64,000 bases of DNA. It comes from Brevibacillus brevis (GTDB lineage Bacteria; Bacillota; Bacilli; Brevibacillales; Brevibacillaceae). How positions within the stretch are numbered: the first letter of the stretch is position 1; every line of letters starts with the position of its first letter. A model generated the notes under the pieces. It had not been told where the DNA came from and did not search any database. It worked only from the letters and a program-made list of their open reading frames with translations. Where the stretch lies: contig NZ_CP134050.1 of the NCBI RefSeq assembly GCF_031583145.1, positions 3,795,501-3,859,500 on the forward strand. The letters are read 5' to 3'. This document shows, piece by piece, positions 8,890 through 15,614 of the stretch. The position numbers were made by a program, and so were the translations under genes.

Positions 8890-10482
8890 TCAGTTGACCA
8901 GTCTGTCTTTCTCCTGCCAAAACGGCTGCCGCAGCTCGACCTTTCGTATCTTTCCGGATGCGGTTTTGGGCAGCTCGGGTGCGAAGCTGAATCCTTTCGG
9001 GCATTTGAAGGCCGCCATTCTTTCCCGGCAGAAACGATCCAGCTCCACTTCATCCGCCTCCATGCCTGGCCGCAGCACGATAACGGCATGAGGCACTTCT
9101 CCCCACTTTTCATGGGGAACGGAAACCACGGCAGCCTCCAGCACCGCCGGATGCTCGTACAAAATCCCTTCCACCTCGATCGAGGAGATGTTTTCTCCTC
9201 CACTGATGATGATGTCCTTTTTGCGGTCTACAATGTCGATGTAGCCCTCTGCATCGATCGTCGCCATGTCTCCAGTCCGGTACCAACCGTTTACAATGGC
9301 CGCTGCTGTGGCCTCCGGCTGTTTCCAGTAGCCTTCCATGACCATGTTTCCACGGGCGATCACTTCCCCGATGCTTCGACCGTCGCAAGGCACATCCTTG
9401 TCCTCGTCGTCGACGACACGAACTTCCACATTGAGCATAGGGACGCCGGCCTTGGCCTTCAGGCGGAAGCGGGTCTCTTCGCTTTCGTTGGCCAGATGGT
9501 GCTTGATGGGCGATACCGTGATGAGCGGAGCGCATTCCGTCATGCCGTACACCTGCAGGAACTCCCAGCCGAGCTGCTGCTCCACCGTCCGCACAAAAGC
9601 GGTAGGCGGTGCCGATCCGGCGATGACCACCCGCATCGGGCCAGTCGTCTTGTCTTCGTGAAAACGCGGCTCGTTGATGAGCATGTTCAGTACTGTCGGG
9701 GCCATGCAGGCTACCGTCACGCCTTCTCTTTTGATCAAGGAATGAATCAGCGGCGGGTCGATTTTGCGCAGCATGACGTGCTTGGCACCTACCGCCGTAT
9801 AGGAGAACGGGGTTCCCCAACCGTTCACGTGAAACATCGGCAACGTGTGCAGCAAAACATCGCTGTCGCTGGCCCGGGTATGGAACATCGTGTTTTGCAT
9901 GTTGAAAAACAGCGTGCGATGCGAGTGCATGACGCCTTTCGGTTTGCCCGTCGTGCCGCTGGTGTAGAGGATTGTCGCCAAGTCTGTCTCCTCCACTTCA
10001 TCAACGCACGGCTCGGTGCTCTCCTCGCCCAAGAGCTCCGGATACGAATCCCAGTCCGCCCGCTTGCCCGAAGTCCCCCGGACAGGAATCGCCACGAACC
10101 GGGATACCGTCGTGAGCGAAGAGAGGATGGGTTCTACGAGGGGAATGAGCTCATCGTCCGCAAAAAACAGCTTGGCCTCGGCGTGCTCGATGATGTACAA
10201 ATAGTCGTGCGGCAACAGTCTCGTGTTCAGCGGTACGACCACCGCCCCCAGCTGAAAGCAGGCGTAAAAGAGCTGAAGCATGGCAGCCGTATTGGGAGAC
10301 AGGACGGCCACCCGATCCCCTTTCACCACCCCCATTCGCTTCATCGCCCGAGCCAACTGGTGGACTTCCTGCTGAAACTGGCGATACGTCCAGCGTCTGT
10401 CCCCTTCCACAATCGATTCGACATCCGGATAAAGCAAGACGGCGCGTCGCAGTGTATCATCCATGCGCAAAGCAACATGCAT
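8890..10482 (-). CDS. Long-chain fatty acid-CoA ligase / AMP-dependent acyl-CoA synthetase
   Basis: This 530-residue ANL-superfamily enzyme activates a carboxylic acid with ATP and transfers it to CoA. The P-loop YTSGTTGKPKGV is followed by the HSH stretch, YGMTE (A5 motif) and YRTGD (A7). The C-terminal lysine motif GKIRKVELR is near the end, so both N-terminal and swivelling C-terminal domains are intact. Length and motifs fit medium/long-chain acyl-CoA synthetases of Bacillales; the chain length is not readable. The ATG at 10482 (MHVALRMDD) follows GAAGGG; an earlier in-frame start at 10545 has no site. It lies about 100 bases downstream of the MFS exporter gene on the same strand and is closed by the terminator at 8815-8857. 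No functional link to the exporter is evident. Confidence 0.88.
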   Translation of the reverse strand: MHVALRMDDTLRRAVLLYPDVESIVEGDRRWTYRQFQQEVHQLARAMKRMGVVKGDRVAVLSPNTAAMLQLFYACFQLGAVVVPLNTRLLPHDYLYIIEHAEAKLFFADDELIPLVEPILSSLTTVSRFVAIPVRGTSGKRADWDSYPELLGEESTEPCVDEVEETDLATILYTSGTTGKPKGVMHSHRTLFFNMQNTMFHTRASDSDVLLHTLPMFHVNGWGTPFSYTAVGAKHVMLRKIDPPLIHSLIKREGVTVACMAPTVLNMLINEPRFHEDKTTGPMRVVIAGSAPPTAFVRTVEQQLGWEFLQVYGMTECAPLITVSPIKHHLANESEETRFRLKAKAGVPMLNVEVRVVDDEDKDVPCDGRSIGEVIARGNMVMEGYWKQPEATAAAIVNGWYRTGDMATIDAEGYIDIVDRKKDIIISGGENISSIEVEGILYEHPAVLEAAVVSVPHEKWGEVPHAVIVLRPGMEADEVELDRFCRERMAAFKCPKGFSFAPELPKTASGKIRKVELRQPFWQEKDRLVN

Positions 10483-10584
10483 CGCTATCGATCCCTTCGC
10501 CTGGTATTTTACCCATAGACTAGCAAGTTGCCGTACAGCCGTCAATTCACTTTTCAGAATATGCAGACAAAGGTTGAAAATGTC

Positions 10585-11994
10585 CTACACGGTTTGACTC
10601 GCTTGCCCCGTTTTCGAGGCATTCCCTTTCATTTTGGCGAACCGGCGGCGGTAGAAGAACAGGATCGCCGCCTGCAATACCGCGAGGACGAAGAAGATGT
10701 TGCTGAAAATGACCCCGTCCGGGTATCCGTTTGCCACATTCCATTTCACAATGGCGCCAAGGTCCAACAGACTGCTGTACACGGCCGATCCGACGGCGAA
10801 CATGATGAAGTTCGTCATCTGCAGGATTCCCATGCCAATGCCGGCATGTTCCTGCGGTAGCGTCCATGAGATCGTGTTCGACATGGCGATGAATACTCCC
10901 ATTTGCCCTACGTTTCCCACGATCAGAAAGGCGGAGACTAACAAGGGGGAGCTGCCAATGAAAGTGGACATCAAGGCGAAACTGCACAAAAGCAAGCAGG
11001 AAGCGATCGTAAACACATAGGCGCTGCCTCTTTGGTCGACCAGTTTCCCCGTCCTTTTTCCCAGGAAGGCCTGCGCCGCTGCCGCGGGAACCATCGCCAA
11101 GCCGACCCATGCCGGATCGATCCTCTGTACCTGGGTCAAAAGCAAGGGAGAAAGAAAACTGAGGGAAACCACGCTGCCGCTCATCAAGATCATGATGAAA
11201 AGCCCCAACGAATAACCCTTGTTGCGGAACAGCTCCGGTCGGATAAACGGATCGTCTGCCGTTCGAATCCAGCGCAGAAACACTCCCAGTGCCAACATGC
11301 CTGCAGCCAGCATCCATCCGCTGCGGTTGGTCAGACTGAGCACGAGCAGCACGACAGCCGCACTCAACAGCCCCCCGCCCATCCAGTCCACGTGCGCGGA
11401 AGCACTCGACTCATTTCCCAAATACTTCCGGTAAAAAGGCAGCAAGACGAGCACGAGCAAGGGAATGGCAAACAGCCAGCGCCAATGAGCGAACTGGAGG
11501 AGAAGGGCCGATACGATCGGTCCGAGCACTCCCCCCAACGCCAGACCAACCATCACGGTTCCGATTGCGGAGCCCCTGCGCTCGGGCGACATATAGCGGA
11601 TGGGGATCAATCCGGCTGTTGCGGGAATCGCGGCTGCTCCCATCGCCTGCACACATCTCCCCAGTAGCACCATCCAGTACGCTTGCGAAAACAGACCCGC
11701 AACCGACCCGGCAACAAACAGCACCAGCCCGAAGGTGACCAGCGACTTCAGCCTGACGGTGTCGGCCAGCTTTCCGTAAACGACTGTCCCGATTGCGTAA
11801 ATGACCATATAAGCGGAGGTCACCCAGCTCGTCTCTCCCAGTGTGAGATGAAACTGCTCGCGGATGGGGGGAATCGCCAAATTGAACATCATGGCGCTCA
11901 TCGAGGAGAGCGTCATGGTCAACATCAAGACAAGAATGAGCTTTTGCCCGTCTGCATCCGGGCCTTTCTTCGTCGTATCCACTGCCTTCTTCAC
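10585..11994 (-). CDS. MFS drug-efflux transporter, 14-TM DHA2/TetL-like
   Basis: This polytopic inner-membrane protein of about 469 residues has some 14 hydrophobic segments. It carries the MFS loop 2-3 motif in degenerate form (GKLADTVRLK) and a motif C-like GGVLGPIVSALL in TM5, the hallmark of drug/proton antiporters. Overall layout resembles Tet(L)/QacA-type exporters; the substrate cannot be predicted. The start is uncertain: a GTG at 11994 is very close to AAAGGG, and a GTG four codons later (11982) has better spacing. The gene lies directly behind a TetR-type regulator and has its own promoter with an operator copy at 12092-12109, so it is almost certainly repressed by that regulator and induced by its ligand. 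Confidence 0.87.
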   Translation of the reverse strand: MKKAVDTTKKGPDADGQKLILVLMLTMTLSSMSAMMFNLAIPPIREQFHLTLGETSWVTSAYMVIYAIGTVVYGKLADTVRLKSLVTFGLVLFVAGSVAGLFSQAYWMVLLGRCVQAMGAAAIPATAGLIPIRYMSPERRGSAIGTVMVGLALGGVLGPIVSALLLQFAHWRWLFAIPLLVLVLLPFYRKYLGNESSASAHVDWMGGGLLSAAVVLLVLSLTNRSGWMLAAGMLALGVFLRWIRTADDPFIRPELFRNKGYSLGLFIMILMSGSVVSLSFLSPLLLTQVQRIDPAWVGLAMVPAAAAQAFLGKRTGKLVDQRGSAYVFTIASCLLLCSFALMSTFIGSSPLLVSAFLIVGNVGQMGVFIAMSNTISWTLPQEHAGIGMGILQMTNFIMFAVGSAVYSSLLDLGAIVKWNVANGYPDGVIFSNIFFVLAVLQAAILFFYRRRFAKMKGNASKTGQASQTV

Positions 11995-12091
11995 CCTTTC
12001 GGAACATGTATGGTTCCTGCATTTCGAGGCCTTTCAGCTGAGCATGACCTCCATTCAAAACGCCAAGCTACCAGGCAAACGCAAGCTTGAC

Positions 12092-12138
12092 CGTCAGTAC
12101 TGACTGACATTATGCCGGTAAAAAAACTAGGGTGCCAA
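12092..12138 (-). promoter_or_regulatory. MFS gene promoter with TetR operator
   Basis: On the minus strand TTGGCA (12133-12138), an 18-base spacer and CATAAT (12109-12114) form a sigma-A-type promoter inside the 3' end of the tetR gene. Directly after the -10 lies an imperfect palindrome (12092-12109) with core GTCAG-N6-CTGAC, nearly the same as the operator before tetR. Confidence 0.7.
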
Positions 12139-12717
12139 CGCCCTAGCAAATATCGCTACGCTCTCTTGCAGCACTTCCTCCAGCGTCATGTCCGGAAAGT
12201 TTCCTTCCGCTTCCAGGTTGTTCATAAAGATCCCGAAATTCAGCATCAAAAACGTGAAGGCCTGCAGCTTGGGATTGGTTGGGAGCAGTTTGCCCTTTTC
12301 GGCCATATCCGTGAAATAGTGGGTCAAAATCTCCATCAACTGCTGCGGATGCTTTTGCGTCCTCTCCCGAAAACCGGGCAGGCTTCCTTCTTCCTTGATG
12401 CTGATCATGATCATTTTCCGATTCCGGTTCATGATGCCGTGGTACATCCGACTGATCAAGAGGAGGTCTGCATGCAGGTCAAAGGTCAGCTTTTCGCTGA
12501 ACAGCTTCTTCATCTCTTCCGTATAGTGAAAACGGTCGAAAGCTGCCTCGAGAAGGTTTTGCTTGCTCCCGAAATGCCGAAACAGCGTCTTCTCGCTCAA
12601 TCCGGCAGCCGTGGCGATTTCCTGCGTCGTCACCCCGTTGTAGCCTCTCTCGGAGACCAAATCGATGGCAGCTAGCAGAAGCCTGTCACTGCTGCTCGCC
12701 TTGTCCTGGCTGCTCAT
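12127..12717 (-). CDS. TetR/AcrR family transcriptional repressor
   Basis: This 196-residue regulator has the N-terminal TetR helix-turn-helix (about 12-58): AAIDLVSERGYNGVT, EIATAAGLSEKTLFRHF and SKQNLLEAAF. The remaining alpha-helical region would bind the ligand. The start ATG at 12717 is preceded by TAGGAGG. A perfect 8-bp inverted repeat sits on its own promoter and a slightly degenerate copy sits on the promoter of the adjacent MFS gene, so it probably represses both itself and the exporter. This is the classic local drug-efflux switch; the inducer is unknown. Confidence 0.9.
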   Translation of the reverse strand: MSSQDKASSSDRLLLAAIDLVSERGYNGVTTQEIATAAGLSEKTLFRHFGSKQNLLEAAFDRFHYTEEMKKLFSEKLTFDLHADLLLISRMYHGIMNRNRKMIMISIKEEGSLPGFRERTQKHPQQLMEILTHYFTDMAEKGKLLPTNPKLQAFTFLMLNFGIFMNNLEAEGNFPDMTLEEVLQESVAIFARALAP

Positions 12718-12745
12718 GCCCCTGTTGCCTCCTATCTGGTTTGAC

Positions 12746-12794
12746 TGTCAGTACTTACTGACATCATCATAGGAGAGTTTGTTCCTTTTGTCAA
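12746..12794 (-). promoter_or_regulatory. tetR promoter with TetR operator
   Basis: A consensus sigma-A promoter, TTGACA (12789-12794), 17-base spacer, TATGAT (12766-12771), is followed at 12746-12763 by the perfect palindrome TGTCAGTA-CT-TACTGACA. The palindrome covers the expected transcription start, which fits steric repression. Confidence 0.8.
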
Positions 12795-12874
12795 CCGTTT
12801 GGAAAAATGGTTGGACGTACAGAGATTAGACAGGAGCGCTCGGCCCCCTCCTTTTCGGCCAAGCTGACGCATCC

Positions 12875-12911
12875 AAAAAGACACGGCATCGGTTTTCACC
12901 GGAACCGTGTC
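12875..12911 (-). terminator. Terminator after the DUF4247 gene
   Basis: Outer stem GACACGG/CCGTGTC (12880-12886 with 12905-12911) with an inner CCGGT/ACCG stem, then five T residues on the minus strand. Confidence 0.75.
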
Positions 12912-12925
12912 TCTCCCCGAAGTCG

Positions 12926-13714
12926 CTATCTTCGCTTGGTAATTCGCCCGAACCCGCCGGCTTTCGTGCGCGGGGGCGAGTTGCTCTTCGGCGACGAAAA
13001 GATCGACGACCGTTTGCTTGAAAACGAGCCACTGGAGCTGGACGAGCTGCTGCCGGAGTTGCGGATGATTTTTCCGCTGCTGCTCTTGGATGGCTCCACC
13101 TGTTTTTTCAGAATATCGCCGCTCGAACCGACGGACCCGTCCGTATTCTTGGAGGTGCTGCCACGCTTGATGATGCTCCCTTTGCCTGCCGTCGTGATGG
13201 GGGGCGACGCTTTTTTCTCCTCGGTTGTCGGCACATGGTACGTGCCCGAAGGCTTGTAGATGTCCTTGCTCGAATAACCGCGGTAGCCGCCCTTCGTTTT
13301 CATGCCGTCGAACAGATCGTCGAGAACACTCGCTAAAATGTACCCTTGCAAAAACGAGGAATCATAATTATTGCGCACATATTCCTTGGAGTCTACTTCG
13401 ATGAGCGTATCGGTCGGTTTGGCGGAGTCTTGCTGGAGGTGATACAGCTTGTCGGGATAGACGAGAAACATGTGCTGTGTATCTTCCTTGGAAATCTCGT
13501 CGGGCTGGTTTTGATCCGCCAGTTCTTTCGCCACTTCCGGCACCGTTTTGTTGGCGGCCCGGTAAACTTTCGACGTCTCTGTGGCGCCCTTGGAAGAAAC
13601 TGATTCCAGCGGGTACGTATCCGCTACGGACGGACTGCCGCATCCGGCCAAAGCCAGCATGAGCAAGGCGGGAACCAGCATGAGCTTGATTGATTTGAAC
13701 CAATGATGTGGCAT
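12926..13714 (-). CDS. DUF4247 family lipoprotein with Ser-rich C-terminus
   Basis: This 262-residue protein starts MPHHWFKSIK, followed by a hydrophobic signal segment and the lipobox LALAGC (Cys near residue 24), so it should be lipid-anchored on the outer face of the membrane. Residues about 40-165 correspond to DUF4247, of unknown function. The final third is low-complexity, rich in Ser, Lys and Gly with a run of seven serines, and ends in basic residues; it may contact the wall. The start at 13714 has GGAGGGAG upstream. It follows the DUF4178 gene by 14 bases and precedes a terminator, so it ends the operon. Genes for DUF4247, DUF4178, DUF350 and PspA recur together in Firmicutes and are linked to envelope stress; the precise role here is inferred. 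Confidence 0.82.
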   Translation of the reverse strand: MPHHWFKSIKLMLVPALLMLALAGCGSPSVADTYPLESVSSKGATETSKVYRAANKTVPEVAKELADQNQPDEISKEDTQHMFLVYPDKLYHLQQDSAKPTDTLIEVDSKEYVRNNYDSSFLQGYILASVLDDLFDGMKTKGGYRGYSSKDIYKPSGTYHVPTTEEKKASPPITTAGKGSIIKRGSTSKNTDGSVGSSGDILKKQVEPSKSSSGKIIRNSGSSSSSSSGSFSSKRSSIFSSPKSNSPPRTKAGGFGRITKRR

Positions 13715-13728
13715 TTTCCTCTCCCTCC

Positions 13729-14235
13729 TTACGTCCCGCGTAAGACCTGCACGTCCGCCGGAAGGACGATCTCTCCTTCGTACAGCATGAAACGGCCATC
13801 CTGCCACTCGATCCGGAGCAGCTGGCGCTGATCGGACTGGAACTGCCAGATGTACTGATCTCCGGACGCGTTGAACGGCGTCTTTCCCATGACATTGACT
13901 TTTCCGTTGTACTGCTCCTCCAAATGATAGGTGATGTCATCCATTTCGATCGTGCTGGGCACTTCCTCCACCGAGTCCAGGCGCCCGTCTATGACGCTGT
14001 ACAAGTGAAAAACAGTCTTTTCCCGCTCTTCGATGTAGAGGTAACGGATGGTGCTGCCGTCCTGGAGTGTCAGCATGGTGGCTTGCCTTCCATGGTTCAC
14101 CGCTTTTCCCGTCACCTGGTACGTTACGAGCGATACTTCCACGACATCCCCTGGTCCGACTGTCAGTATGCTTTTCTCCTGAACGGGCGGTTCAGGTTTG
14201 GCAAAGATGTTTTGTATCCGTTTGAGCAAACTCAT
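13729..14235 (-). CDS. DUF4178 domain protein
   Basis: This 168-residue soluble protein is made mostly of beta-strands and matches DUF4178 by its repeated pattern (GDVVEV, TIRYLYIEE, GDQYIWQF, LLRIEWQDG). No signal peptide or membrane segment is visible, so it is probably cytoplasmic or peripheral to the membrane. The ATG at 14235 follows AAGGGAG. It lies 25 bases behind the DUF350 gene and just before the DUF4247 lipoprotein gene, so the three are co-transcribed. DUF4178 has no established activity; its steady neighbourhood with PspA and DUF350 points to membrane-stress handling. Confidence 0.8.
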   Translation of the reverse strand: MSLLKRIQNIFAKPEPPVQEKSILTVGPGDVVEVSLVTYQVTGKAVNHGRQATMLTLQDGSTIRYLYIEEREKTVFHLYSVIDGRLDSVEEVPSTIEMDDITYHLEEQYNGKVNVMGKTPFNASGDQYIWQFQSDQRQLLRIEWQDGRFMLYEGEIVLPADVQVLRGT

Positions 14236-14260
14236 CCTGGTACTCCCTTCCGGACTGATA

Positions 14261-14665
14261 TTACAAGCATGCCGCCAAGATCAAGGCGCCTACGATATGA
14301 AACGAGCCTGCGAGCAAGGCATGGGCGACTTTCCCCTGTTTGACCCCTTCCTCCAGGTCGAGCCCCGCTCCTGCGCGAAATGCGATTTCCACGATTCTTT
14401 CCAGGAAAAACAAGATAATGAATGAGACCACCGAAACCAGCAAAGCTGTCCACAAATCATTGGAATTCAGAATCGACTGGGACAAAATGTATCCTTGTGC
14501 GAACAGCTTCATCACGAAACGGGTGGTCACGGCCATATTCCCGTTCTTGATTTCCTGGATGTCCTTGTACTTGGTAAACAGCGAGTCTACCCACATCAGG
14601 ACAAACAGCAAAACTCCACCGGCACCTGTCCATACCAGCATGGCTAAAATTTCTACCCACGTCAC
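14261..14665 (-). CDS. DUF350 family membrane protein
   Basis: This 134-residue protein has about four hydrophobic helices (near 6-26, 48-68, 73-90, 115-133) and the MKLFAQGYILSQSIL region seen in DUF350 proteins such as E. coli YjfL. The family is membrane-embedded and of unknown activity; it is a frequent neighbour of PspA-like genes in both Gram-negative and Gram-positive bacteria. Start is a GTG at 14665 with AGGGG 8 bases upstream. The gap to pspA contains a terminator (14771-14806), so expression may depend on read-through or on an unseen promoter in 14666-14770. That gap also holds the inverted repeat CCGCTC-N6-GAGCGG. Confidence 0.82.
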   Translation of the reverse strand: MTWVEILAMLVWTGAGGVLLFVLMWVDSLFTKYKDIQEIKNGNMAVTTRFVMKLFAQGYILSQSILNSNDLWTALLVSVVSFIILFFLERIVEIAFRAGAGLDLEEGVKQGKVAHALLAGSFHIVGALILAACL

Positions 14666-14770
14666 AGACGAATCCCCTCACATTCATAAAGTAACTCTCG
14701 ATCGAGGCCCGCTCGCGATTGAGCGGCCGCGTTCGCATCCACTGCCGTTCTTCTCGTGCACCTTCGTGCC

Positions 14771-14806
14771 GAAAAAAAGGGGGACCGCCCAAGGCGGTTT
14801 ACCCCT
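14771..14806 (-). terminator. Terminator between pspA and the DUF350 gene
   Basis: A GC-rich two-part stem (ACCGCC with GGCGGT inside an outer GGGG/CCCC) is followed on the minus strand by seven T residues at 14778-14772. It would end most pspA transcripts and lower expression of the three DUF genes. Confidence 0.75.
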
Positions 14807-15464
14807 CGTATTTTTTCAACAATGCTGCCAGTTCGTCTTCGACCTGTTGATCCTTGTTGAGCTTGGCGATTTCCTCGTCCAGCGATTTTTCCTTCTTGTA
14901 CACTTCGCCGCTGGCTTCCGCTTCCGCCTCGAGCTGAAGCGCCTTGTCTTCCATCCGCTTCAGGCCTGCCATCGCGGAGTTGGAGTCGAAGCCGGCCATT
15001 GCCTGGTTGATCGTCTTTTGCGCTTTGGCTGCGTTCACGCGGGCCACCAGCGTCTCGCGCTTGTTTTTCAGCTCGGTCACTTGCTTTTTCATCTCTGCCA
15101 GTTTGTCTCGGAGAGCGTCGGCAGCGGCTCTGTTTTTCTCATACGCGTCCTTGTACTCGTTCATTTTTTGCTCGGCCGCTTTCTTTTCTTCGAGAGCGCG
15201 GCGAGCCAGGTCGATATTTTTCGCCTGAGCAGCTACGTGCGCCTGTTCATCGCGTTTTTTCACCAGTGCTTCCTGCTCTTCATACAGCACCTTGAATTTC
15301 TTCTCCAAAGCGATTTGAGCGGCGACCGCTTTTTCCGCTTCTTCCAGATCTTCCTGCATGTCGCGCAAATACTGGTCGGTCATCTTGATTGGATCCTCTG
15401 CCTTTTCAATCAGGGCATACAGATTGGACATGGTCAAATCGCGCAGTCGTTTAAAAATGGACAT
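14799..15464 (-). CDS. pspA: PspA/IM30 family membrane-stress protein
   Basis: This 221-residue protein is almost wholly coiled-coil and matches PspA/IM30/Vipp1 proteins: MSIFKRLRDLTMSNLYALIEKA at the N-terminus, DPIKMTDQYLRDM, then long charged heptad helices. PspA proteins are ESCRT-III-like; they bind the inner leaflet and limit proton leakage under stress. The ATG at 15464 has AAGGAGG upstream; an in-frame start 23 codons earlier lacks a site. A sigma-W-type promoter lies about 75 bases upstream, and B. subtilis pspA is also a sigma-W gene. DUF350, DUF4178 and DUF4247 genes follow. Confidence 0.92.
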   Translation of the reverse strand: MSIFKRLRDLTMSNLYALIEKAEDPIKMTDQYLRDMQEDLEEAEKAVAAQIALEKKFKVLYEEQEALVKKRDEQAHVAAQAKNIDLARRALEEKKAAEQKMNEYKDAYEKNRAAADALRDKLAEMKKQVTELKNKRETLVARVNAAKAQKTINQAMAGFDSNSAMAGLKRMEDKALQLEAEAEASGEVYKKEKSLDEEIAKLNKDQQVEDELAALLKKYEG

Positions 15465-15538
15465 GTAGTTTTCCTCCTTGGATACGTGAGCTGGATGGTC
15501 CGACTGTGCTTGCCAGCCGACCACTCTATACATGTATC

Positions 15539-15564
15539 TACGTTACTTATTCAAGTAAGTTTCA
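15539..15564 (-). promoter_or_regulatory. Sigma-W (ECF) type promoter of pspA
   Basis: On the minus strand TGAAAC (15559-15564), exactly 16 bases, and CGTA (15539-15542) match the B. subtilis sigma-W consensus, 75 bases upstream of the pspA start. Confidence 0.75.
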
Positions 15565-15614
15565 ACATCGTGCCTTCGGTTTCAAAAAATCCCTGGCACA
15601 GTGCCCACCCCTTG

